A stretch of 64,000 nt of DNA from Nitrosospira sp. NpAV (lineage in GTDB: Bacteria; Pseudomonadota; Gammaproteobacteria; Burkholderiales; Nitrosomonadaceae). The position numbers and the translations under genes were made by a program. The notes beneath the pieces are model-generated. The model saw nothing but the letters and a program-made list of their open reading frames with translations. It did no database searches and was not told the origin of the DNA. Numbering within the stretch: position 1 is the stretch's first letter; each line of letters begins with the position of its first letter. Shown piece after piece: positions 57,221 through 64,000 of this stretch. The DNA lies in the NCBI RefSeq assembly GCF_000832065.1, contig NZ_JXQM01000014.1, forward strand, positions 39,532 through 103,531, written 5' to 3'.

Positions 57221-58807
57221 ATGGCAGATCTTATTCACAAGCTCATTTTCAAGTCCGCAGATCACTTTCCAGACAAGGAAGCGCTGGTTTATCAGGGCAA
57301 GCGCATGGGCTATGCCGCCCTGGCCAAGATGGTTGACTCGGCTGGGAAGGCAATGCTTGCTCTGGGACTGGATCGAGGGGAACGCGTTGCGGTTTATCTG
57401 GAGAAACGTACGGAAACGGTCGCGGCACTTTTTGGGGCCACATCCGCTGGAGGTGTTTTCGTGCCAGTCAACCCGCTTCTCAAGCCGGAACAGGTAGTCT
57501 ATATTCTTCGCGACTGCAACGTAAGAATCCTGGTCACTTCAGCCGACCGGTTGAAATCGCTCGCCCCGGTTCTATCGCAGTGCCATGATCTGCACACCGT
57601 GATGATGGTCGGCCCGGCAGCGATTGCGCCGGTCATTCCCGGCTTGAATGTCCTATCCTGGGATGAAGCTCTCGCCGCCAGTAAACATGCCAAGGCACAT
57701 CATAGTATCGATAGTGACATGGCTGCGATTCTTTATACTTCCGGTAGTACCGGTAAGCCAAAAGGCGTGGTCCTTTCCCATCGCAATCTGGTAGCAGGGG
57801 CGACAAGTGTTGCTCAGTATCTGAACAACCATCCCGAAGACCGTATTCTATCGGTACTGCCCTTAAGTTTTGACTATGGGCTGAGTCAACTCACCACGGC
57901 CTTTCATGTTGGGGCGACGAGTGTCCTGATGAACTATTTGTTGCCGCGAGACATCATCGAAGCCATTGAAAAGGAGCGCATTACGGGTCTTGCCGCAGTG
58001 CCTCCCCTGTGGATTCAATTGGCTCAGTTGAATTGGCCGGCGAACATTTTATTGCGCTACATTACAAATTCCGGCGGCGCTATGCCGGGAGCAACTTTAG
58101 ACTTGCTGCGCGGCAAATTTCCCAATACCCAGGTGTTTCTGATGTATGGCCTCACCGAGGCGTTCCGTTCGACCTTTCTTTCCCCGGAGGAAGTGGATAG
58201 GCGTCCTGACTCCATTGGCAAGGCCATCCCCAATGCTGAAGTGCTGGTGCTACGCGAAGATGGCTCGCTGTGTGCGGCTGGTGAGCCGGGAGAGTTGGTA
58301 CATCGTGGCGCCCTGGTTTCCATGGGATATTGGAATGACCGGGAAAAAACCGCCGAGCGCTTTAAACCTATTCCTACCTGTCAGTCGGGGCTGACTATTC
58401 CGGAATTGGCGGTGTGGTCGGGGGATACGGTGCGGATGGATGAAGAAGGCTTCCTATATTTCATTGGCCGCCGCGATGAAATGATTAAAACATCGGGTTA
58501 TCGTGTCAGCCCCACCGAAGTGGAAGAGGTGATCTATGCCACGGAACTTGTGGGAGAAGCTGCCGCCATTGGAATCCCTCATCCAGTACTGGGTCAGGCA
58601 ATTATTCTGATCGTAACATCGCGGAAAGATACGAAACTGGACCCCGATGCGTTGCTGGCTGCTTGCAAGCTTCATCTTCCCGCTTTTATGATGCCGACCC
58701 GGATCGAAGTCAGAGAAGGTAATTTACCGCGCAATCCCAACGGCAAGATAGATCGTAAACTGCTTGCTCAGGAATTTCAGAATGTCTTCATGGAAAGCGG
58801 CACATGA
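57221..58807 (+). CDS. AMP-forming acyl-CoA ligase, exosortase A-associated
   Basis: An ANL-superfamily enzyme that activates a carboxylic acid with ATP. The 528 residues from the ATG at 57221 (a TTG at 57218 precedes it) show the P-loop AILYTSGSTGKPKGVVLSHR, the adenylate motif LMYGLTEAFRSTFLSP, GRRDEMIKTSGYRVSP and the C-terminal Lys in PRNPNGKIDRKLL. The family occurs with exosortase A loci beside the PLP decarboxylase. The acid substrate is unknown. Stop overlaps the next start (ATGA). Confidence 0.92.
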   Translation: MADLIHKLIFKSADHFPDKEALVYQGKRMGYAALAKMVDSAGKAMLALGLDRGERVAVYLEKRTETVAALFGATSAGGVFVPVNPLLKPEQVVYILRDCNVRILVTSADRLKSLAPVLSQCHDLHTVMMVGPAAIAPVIPGLNVLSWDEALAASKHAKAHHSIDSDMAAILYTSGSTGKPKGVVLSHRNLVAGATSVAQYLNNHPEDRILSVLPLSFDYGLSQLTTAFHVGATSVLMNYLLPRDIIEAIEKERITGLAAVPPLWIQLAQLNWPANILLRYITNSGGAMPGATLDLLRGKFPNTQVFLMYGLTEAFRSTFLSPEEVDRRPDSIGKAIPNAEVLVLREDGSLCAAGEPGELVHRGALVSMGYWNDREKTAERFKPIPTCQSGLTIPELAVWSGDTVRMDEEGFLYFIGRRDEMIKTSGYRVSPTEVEEVIYATELVGEAAAIGIPHPVLGQAIILIVTSRKDTKLDPDALLAACKLHLPAFMMPTRIEVREGNLPRNPNGKIDRKLLAQEFQNVFMESGT

Positions 58808-60039
58808 GTAATAACCGCCCAAGACATGCCTCCGTGACGCAGTTTCCCATACATGATAACTGTCTCCAGATTGGCGGCATGTCTCTTACACGTTTGGCGC
58901 AGCGGGTCGGCAGAACACCTTTCTATGCTTATGACCGTCGGCAGATTGCCGGACGGGTTGCTTACCTGCGCCAGCATCTTCCCGCGGAGATCCACCTGCA
59001 TTACGCCATGAAGGCAAATCCCATGCCTGCACTCGTGCAACACATGGCCAGCCTGGTGGATGGAATTGACGTGGCATCGGCAGGCGAGATGAGAGTTGCG
59101 CTGGATACGCCGATGCCACCGCATCTGATTAGTTTTGCCGGGCCGGGAAAAGGCCAGGACGAACTCACTTGTGCGATTGCCGCAGGCATTGTCCTGAATA
59201 TGGAATCCGAACAGGAAATGGAGCGCATCGCCAGTCTGGGTACTCATCTTGGGATCCGTCCGAGGGTAGCGATTCGCGTCAATCCCGATTTCGAGCTTAA
59301 GTCCTCCAGCATGAAAATGGGTGGAGGACCCAAGCAGTTTGGGGTGGATGCGGAGCGCGTTCCGGCCATGCTCGCCCGAATCGGCGAGCTTGGACTAGAT
59401 TTCGAAGGATTTCATATCTTCAGCGGGTCTCAAAACTTGAAGGCAGCGGCCATTCAGGAGTCTCATGAAAAGACCTTTCAGCTCGGCATCTCTCTTGCCC
59501 AGCATGCGCCGAGCCCAGTTCGCCTGCTGAACATTGGAGGCGGTTTTGGCATTCCTTATTTTCCAGGCGACGAGGCTTTGGATATAGCAGCAGTTGGCCA
59601 AAACTTGCAGCGTCTGCTACCCGAGGTAAAGCGGCAGCTTCCGGAGGCGCGCGTAGTAATCGAATTGGGACGATATCTGGTAGCGGAAGCAGGTATTTAT
59701 GTATGCCGTGTGCTGGAACGAAAGATGTCTAGAGGACAGGTATTCCTGGTGACGGACGGAGGCCTGCATCATCACCTCGCCGCCTCGGGTAATTTTGGCC
59801 AGGTAATCCGCAAAAATTACCCCGTCGTTGTCGGCAACAAGGTGTACGGTAACGAACGTGAAATTGTCTCGGTGGTGGGTCCCCTCTGCACGCCGCTGGA
59901 TCTATTGGCGGATAAGATGGAGATGTCCAGAGCCGAAATTGGAGACCTGATGGTTGTCTTTCAATCAGGGGCTTACGGTCTGACCGCAAGCCCTACCGCA
60001 TTCCTCAGCCATCCCGCACCTGTTGAAGTACTGGTCTAG
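58804..60039 (+). CDS. PLP-dependent decarboxylase, exosortase A-associated
   Basis: The 411 residues belong to the diaminopimelate/ornithine-type group IV decarboxylases. The PLP Lys is in LHYAMKANPMPALVQHM, the phosphate-binding loop is LNIGGGFGIPYFPG, and the C-terminal barrel has SVVGPLCTPLDLLAD and GAYGLTASPTAFLSHP. The Cys-x2-D active-site motif is seen as GPLCTPLD. It is exosortase A-associated by family and neighbours. The amino acid substrate is unknown. It overlaps the ligase stop by four bases. Confidence 0.93.
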   Translation: MSNNRPRHASVTQFPIHDNCLQIGGMSLTRLAQRVGRTPFYAYDRRQIAGRVAYLRQHLPAEIHLHYAMKANPMPALVQHMASLVDGIDVASAGEMRVALDTPMPPHLISFAGPGKGQDELTCAIAAGIVLNMESEQEMERIASLGTHLGIRPRVAIRVNPDFELKSSSMKMGGGPKQFGVDAERVPAMLARIGELGLDFEGFHIFSGSQNLKAAAIQESHEKTFQLGISLAQHAPSPVRLLNIGGGFGIPYFPGDEALDIAAVGQNLQRLLPEVKRQLPEARVVIELGRYLVAEAGIYVCRVLERKMSRGQVFLVTDGGLHHHLAASGNFGQVIRKNYPVVVGNKVYGNEREIVSVVGPLCTPLDLLADKMEMSRAEIGDLMVVFQSGAYGLTASPTAFLSHPAPVEVLV

Positions 60040-60172
60040 GCTGCTAGGCTGTCAGTCATAAAATGTTTATCTTTCTGGAAGATAATGCACGCCGTAGCCG
60101 CAAATATGGCATCAAATCATCATTAATCAAAAATAATGGAACGGTAATGTTGAGGAAAATGAGGGGGCTATT

Positions 60173-62026
60173 TTGAGCGGATTGTGTGGTTGGATGGGCT
60201 ACGGCACTACCCTCAATGATAACGTGCAGCTTGTTCAGCGAATGGCTGGGCCGCTTACCCGTTTTGATGGCAGCGAGGCGCGGGTGCTGGCTGGGGGAAG
60301 CAGCGCCCTGGCAGTCGCCGCAACCGGCGACGGCGCGCAGGTTTATCAGAAAGAAGGGCTTCTCGTAGCAATATGGGGACGTCCCGGCTTTAGCGACCCC
60401 CGTCTGGCCCAGCTTGCGCGCGCTGAGGGCATGGTGAAAACTCTGGCCGACAATTGGCGAGAAAAAAGAGAAAAAGTCTTTGAGAGTCTGACTGGGGCAT
60501 TTTCCCTTTGTATTCTGCATGAAAGAGAGAACGAAGCCATTGTCGCTATAGACCGCATGGGGATTCATCCGCTTTCTTTCCAGATTTCGGGTGAATGCCT
60601 GGTTTTTGGCTCATCGGCGGATGCCATCATTTTACATCCCCAAACAAGATCCGAGATTTGCCCGCAGGGCCTATATAACTATGTTTATTTTCACATGGTG
60701 CCCGGTCCCGACACGATTTATCAGGGACAAAAGCGTCTTCTGCCCGGCGAGTATCTGATTTACCGGAAGGGGCGGGCAGAGACTCATAAATACTGGGAAA
60801 TGCGATTCCTGGAAAACGAGAAACGTCCCTTTCAGGAACTTAAGCAGGATTTTCTGGATGTATTGCGCTCAAGCGTGCGGGAGGCGATTGGAGAAGAGAA
60901 AGCCGGAGCTTTTCTCAGCGGGGGCACCGACAGTTCGACAATCGCCGGAATATTGGGAGAAGTCAGCGGTGAGGCGGCCCGCACCTACTCCATCGGTTTC
61001 GATGCTTCCGGTTATGACGAAATGGAATATGCGCGTATTGCGGCGAGGCATTTTTCCACTCGGCATAAAGAATACTATGTTACTCCTGATGACATAGTGA
61101 GTGCTATTCCACAGGTTGCAGCGATTTTCGATCAACCCTTCGGTAATTCTTCCGCCATTCCTGCTTTCTATTGCGCGCGCATGGCTAAAGAGGACGGCCT
61201 GAGCAGAATGCTGGGCGGCGATGGCGGAGACGAGTTATTCGGCGGCAACGTGCGCTACGCCAAACAACATCTTTTTTCTCTTTATGAACAAGTGCCTTCA
61301 GCGTTGCGCAAGGGAGTGGTGGAGCCGCTGGTTTTTGGTGTGCCAGGTGGAGCTGCCTTGCCTCTGGTGCGAAAGGCCCGCAGCTATATAGAACAGGCGT
61401 CGATCGCGATGCCGGCGCGTACGGAAACCTATAATCTTCTGGAGCGTTATGGTCATGGAGAAGTCTTTACCCAAGAGTTCCTGGCTACTGTCAATGCAGG
61501 CTATCCCGCTAGCCTCTTGAACGAAATCTATCATCAGACCAATGCTAACAGCCTGATAAACCGCATGCTTGCCTTTGATCGCAAGTTCACGCTTGCCGAT
61601 AATGATTTACCTAAAGTGGCAAAAACTTGCGAATTGGCGGGAATGGATGTGGCTTTCCCCCTCATTAGCGACGAGATCACTGCTTTTTCTTTGCGACTTG
61701 AACCTCAGCTAAAACTCAAGGGCACAAAGCTGCGTTATTTTTTTAAGGAAGCGTTGCGAGGGTTTCTGCCGGAAGAGATCATCACCAAGCAGAAACATGG
61801 TTTCGGCTTGCCTTTCGGGGTGTGGCTCCAGCATCACAAACCATTGCAGGCCCTGGCTGCAGATAGCTTAAGCGATCTCAAGTCGAGGAATATTATACGC
61901 GCCGATTTTATCGACAAGCTACTTGGGCAGCACCTCGACGAGCATGCAGGCTATCATGGCACCATGGTTTGGGTTCTGATGATGCTGGAGCAATGGTACA
62001 GGCAGCGCGGAACTCACGGACAGTAA
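60173..62026 (+). CDS. Asparagine-synthase-like protein with divergent glutaminase domain
   Basis: The C-terminal synthetase domain is intact, with the PP-loop FLSGGTDSS at 247-255, MLGGDGGDELFGG and KQKHGFGLPFG. The N-terminal glutaminase is unusual: the starting sequence MSGLCGWMGYG puts Cys at 5, and no HRGPD or NGEIYN motif is seen. A TTG at 60182 would give MCGWMGYG with Cys at 2, but the strong GAGGGGG site fits the TTG at 60173 better. It probably amidates or couples an acid, as other exosortase-A amidotransferases do; the ammonia source is unclear. Length 617. Confidence 0.86.
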   Translation: MSGLCGWMGYGTTLNDNVQLVQRMAGPLTRFDGSEARVLAGGSSALAVAATGDGAQVYQKEGLLVAIWGRPGFSDPRLAQLARAEGMVKTLADNWREKREKVFESLTGAFSLCILHERENEAIVAIDRMGIHPLSFQISGECLVFGSSADAIILHPQTRSEICPQGLYNYVYFHMVPGPDTIYQGQKRLLPGEYLIYRKGRAETHKYWEMRFLENEKRPFQELKQDFLDVLRSSVREAIGEEKAGAFLSGGTDSSTIAGILGEVSGEAARTYSIGFDASGYDEMEYARIAARHFSTRHKEYYVTPDDIVSAIPQVAAIFDQPFGNSSAIPAFYCARMAKEDGLSRMLGGDGGDELFGGNVRYAKQHLFSLYEQVPSALRKGVVEPLVFGVPGGAALPLVRKARSYIEQASIAMPARTETYNLLERYGHGEVFTQEFLATVNAGYPASLLNEIYHQTNANSLINRMLAFDRKFTLADNDLPKVAKTCELAGMDVAFPLISDEITAFSLRLEPQLKLKGTKLRYFFKEALRGFLPEEIITKQKHGFGLPFGVWLQHHKPLQALAADSLSDLKSRNIIRADFIDKLLGQHLDEHAGYHGTMVWVLMMLEQWYRQRGTHGQ

Positions 62027-62315
62027 CCCTCAAGCAGATCGATAGTCCTCTTCCCTCAATTGATCACCCCGGCATCCTGTTATGGCACGTTGGCAATCAA
62101 ACGTGCTAAATTCAAGCTGGCGCAAGATTGAGATGTATTCGAGCCCTGATTCCATTGATTTAGTTTCTCAGGTTTGATTTTTGGGACGGCGTGTTTCCGG
62201 CGAAGATCGCCGTGTTCGCGGTGTCGATTGACGCGCTGGTGTCCTTGGCGTGCTTTAAAGCTCGAATCGGTCTTCACTTCTACAGAAGATCCTGGAGGGG
62301 CCTCGAACCTTAGAA
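62027..62315. other. Gap after the asparagine-synthase-like gene
   Basis: Nothing convincing is here. An open frame on the minus strand (62080-62277, 65 codons; contains RQGHQRVNRHREHGDLRRK) has no recognised family and may be a shadow or a gene fragment. No terminator hairpin was found. Confidence 0.4.
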
Positions 62316-63353
62316 CTACGATGCTGACGAGTCGGGCAGTTCGCTCGCTTCGGCTCCTTCTGCCCTGCCCGACCGATTCTTCTTCTGCGCTTCCGCGCGG
62401 TATTCATTAGGACCGTTACCGTAGGCCTTCCTAAATGCGCGCACAAAACTGCTCCGGCTCCCGTAACCGCTGTTACCTGCGATTTGCTCGATGGTCAATT
62501 TTGTTGCCGTGAGCTGTTGAGCGGCTTGACGTAGCCGTAAGTCTCTCAATATATCCATTGGGGACCGTCCGATTAGCTCAGTAAACCGGGCGAAGAATGC
62601 AGACCGGCTCATGCAGGCGGTTTGCGCCAAGCTGTCGGACGTATGGTTGGCACCAGGGCGTGCGGCCATGTCTGCAAAAGCGCGTGTAATTTTTGAATCG
62701 CTCAAGATTGAGAATCGTTCAACCCAGACATTAAGTGAGCTCAGTGATCGGCGCAACAGCGCGACGATAACTTGCTTCATCAAAGCAGCGCTCATGGCCT
62801 TAGCGCCTACCTCCTGCGCGATAAGTTCTTTTAACGCCATTTCCAAACGCGTATCCAACATATCAGCTGAATCGAATTGTTCGACGATGGGTCCCGTTAG
62901 GTTCGCGAAGAGATCTGTTGCACTGCCATAGGAAGTGCGAAAGACGCCACAGATCAGCAGAACCTCCGGCGATTCCTCGTCGCCTGCAACAAATCGCCTG
63001 ATTGTTCCACCTGAAATCGTTTGTCCTTTTGCTTGCGCACGACCATCTACAGTAATGAGGGGGAGGGATGGATTCTTTCCGGCTACTTCGATTCGAAACG
63101 ACGACATCAGTGGAACGATAATTAATGTGTGTGGGACGATATCGATTGGCGGCTCATTGCCGACGATAAATCGCCCTTTTCCGGATAAGTTGTAATGGAT
63201 GCCTGGCACGTTGATCCCGCCCATGTCCAGGCGATACCCTGAACTAACTAAACATTCTGTCAATGTGACGAAATTCACGTCCAAGGCGTTCATCAGACTA
63301 TCGAGATCTGATGAGGAGATTCGCATTAAAGGCCGGTTACGCACAGCGACCAT
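62316..63353 (-). CDS. AraC-family transcriptional regulator
   Basis: The 345 residues have an N-terminal cupin-like ligand domain (GIHYNLSGKGRFIVGNEPPID) and a C-terminal AraC double HTH: LAQTACMSRSAFFARFTELI followed by IEQIAGNSGYGSRSSFVRAF. The ligand is unknown. It is transcribed away from the cytochrome P460 gene, with a shared gap of 358 bp. The start ATG at 63353 is used; a second ATG at 63326 is possible. Confidence 0.9.
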   Translation of the reverse strand: MVAVRNRPLMRISSSDLDSLMNALDVNFVTLTECLVSSGYRLDMGGINVPGIHYNLSGKGRFIVGNEPPIDIVPHTLIIVPLMSSFRIEVAGKNPSLPLITVDGRAQAKGQTISGGTIRRFVAGDEESPEVLLICGVFRTSYGSATDLFANLTGPIVEQFDSADMLDTRLEMALKELIAQEVGAKAMSAALMKQVIVALLRRSLSSLNVWVERFSILSDSKITRAFADMAARPGANHTSDSLAQTACMSRSAFFARFTELIGRSPMDILRDLRLRQAAQQLTATKLTIEQIAGNSGYGSRSSFVRAFRKAYGNGPNEYRAEAQKKNRSGRAEGAEASELPDSSAS

Positions 63354-63711
63354 GCTTGCAAAAACAATATCGGCTCAAACGCATCATTTATCACAATGAC
63401 ATAGAGGTGGAATTGGCATTCCGGTGCGCGAAGTGGTTTGCGCTGGCAGAAGCATCATAGTACATCCTTCGCTTTTTAATCTCCCGTATTGTAACCAAAA
63501 TAGAAAAGTCACCGAGCTGTATCTTGGACTTTAGGACCTATTTCTCGGACTAAAAGACATTTCACGCCTATTAAACTGCTAACAGCAATATTACTGGAAG
63601 GGAGTTCAGAAAAGCGAAATACCAAGAATCAGTAAATTGCTTTACGAAGGATCACCGAAATAGCTGCAAAGACGTGAATCCACCGAATCTTATAATCGAT
63701 AGGAGAATTGA
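63354..63711. other. Divergent promoter region between AraC regulator and cytochrome P460
   Basis: This 358-bp gap is A/T-rich from about 63470. It must hold the cytochrome P460 promoter and probably that of the AraC gene. AGGAGA at 63701-63706 is the P460 ribosome site. I did not find a clear direct-repeat operator. Confidence 0.5.
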
Positions 63712-64000
63712 ATGAGAATTGACAAATATTTAACCGGTTTATTGATCCTGGCTGCCTTGGGATCTTCCTTAACGTCTGGCAGCGTTTCTGCTAAAGAATA
63801 CTTCACTATCAAAAATAACGTGTTGGAACGCCCTACGGGATTTCGCGAATGGGTTTACGTAGGTACGCCTCTCACCCCAAATGATATGAATAACGGAAAG
63901 GCCAATTTCCAAGAATTCCATACCGTTTACATTGACCCTGAGAGCTGGGAGCACTGGAAAAAAACAGGTAAATTTCGAGACGGCGCCATACTCATCAAGG
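63712..64000 (+). CDS. Cytochrome P460, N-terminal part (cut by window end)
   Basis: Cytochrome P460 is a periplasmic mono-haem c enzyme of ammonia oxidisers that oxidises hydroxylamine, with an unusual Lys-haem cross-link. Only 96 codons are seen. The signal peptide is MRIDKYLTGLLILAALGSSL and onward to about residue 27, followed by the family pattern RPTGFREWVYVGTPLTPND, EFHTVYIDPESW and KFRDGAILIK. The haem-binding CxxCH and the cross-link Lys would lie beyond the window. The ATG is preceded by AGGAGA. Confidence 0.92.
   Translation, partial: MRIDKYLTGLLILAALGSSLTSGSVSAKEYFTIKNNVLERPTGFREWVYVGTPLTPNDMNNGKANFQEFHTVYIDPESWEHWKKTGKFRDGAILIK

Noticed and set aside
1..64000. tRNA, rRNA, CRISPR arrays and intact insertion sequences
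   Set aside because: I read the gaps for T-loop or anticodon-like motifs, direct-repeat arrays and transposase frames and saw none I could support.

Overview
The window looks like a chromosomal segment of an ammonia-oxidising betaproteobacterium of the Nitrosomonadaceae, most likely Nitrosospira-like. This is inferred from gene content and protein style: the start of a cytochrome P460 gene at the right edge, an exosortase A (PEP-CTERM/EPS) regulatory and biosynthetic block, and betaproteobacterial orders such as ruvCAB-ybgC-tolQRAB-pal-cpoB-queE-queC and miaB-ybeZ-ybeY-corC. No rRNA, tRNA, CRISPR array or intact insertion sequence was seen.

Layout. 1-9 kb: Holliday junction resolution (ruvC end, ruvA, ruvB), the complete Tol-Pal envelope system and two queuosine genes. 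9-15.4 kb: N-end-rule genes (aat, bpt), a kinesin-light-chain-type TPR protein, pyrD, an RnfB-like ferredoxin, nth, a DUF1841 protein and two small cytochromes c. 15.4-25 kb, mostly minus strand: uup, a divergent pyrophosphatase-like gene, corC, ybeY, ybeZ, miaB and ppc. 25-29.1 kb: the haem cluster hemC-hemD-hemX-hemY.

29.2-34.6 kb is the most unusual part. It is a five-gene plus-strand cassette: malate dehydrogenase, a citrate synthase homologue with an altered catalytic acid, a NadD/NMNAT-like nucleotidyltransferase, an undescribed protein with a nucleoside-deoxyribosyltransferase-like C-terminal region, and a zinc-ribbon SAM methyltransferase. It is bracketed by half-copies of a dispersed repeat. 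It looks like acquired small-molecule metabolism, but the product cannot be named from sequence.

34.6-49.9 kb: an iron-sulfur flavin reductase, a sugar-epimerase-like SDR, cutA-dsbD, a TlpA-like thioredoxin, a DUF2490 outer-membrane protein, a TauE/SafE exporter, DUF2784, a large DUF748 envelope protein, a phosphate-type porin preceded by a Pho-box-like array, DUF2024 and a secreted-type serine protease. 50.2-62 kb: two response-regulator-like genes, then the exosortase-A-associated set (polyprenyl sugar-phosphate transferase, PrsK kinase, PrsR sigma-54 activator, acyl-CoA ligase, PLP decarboxylase, asparagine-synthase-like protein). 62.3-64 kb: an AraC regulator divergent from the truncated cytochrome P460 gene.

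A palindrome-ended repeat of about 105-110 bp recurs through the window. In four places its conserved right end lies at or within a few bases of a start codon (ruvA, queC, hemY and the TlpA-like gene), and a fifth copy lies 28 bp before the DUF2784 start. The element may therefore supply translation-initiation sequence to these genes.
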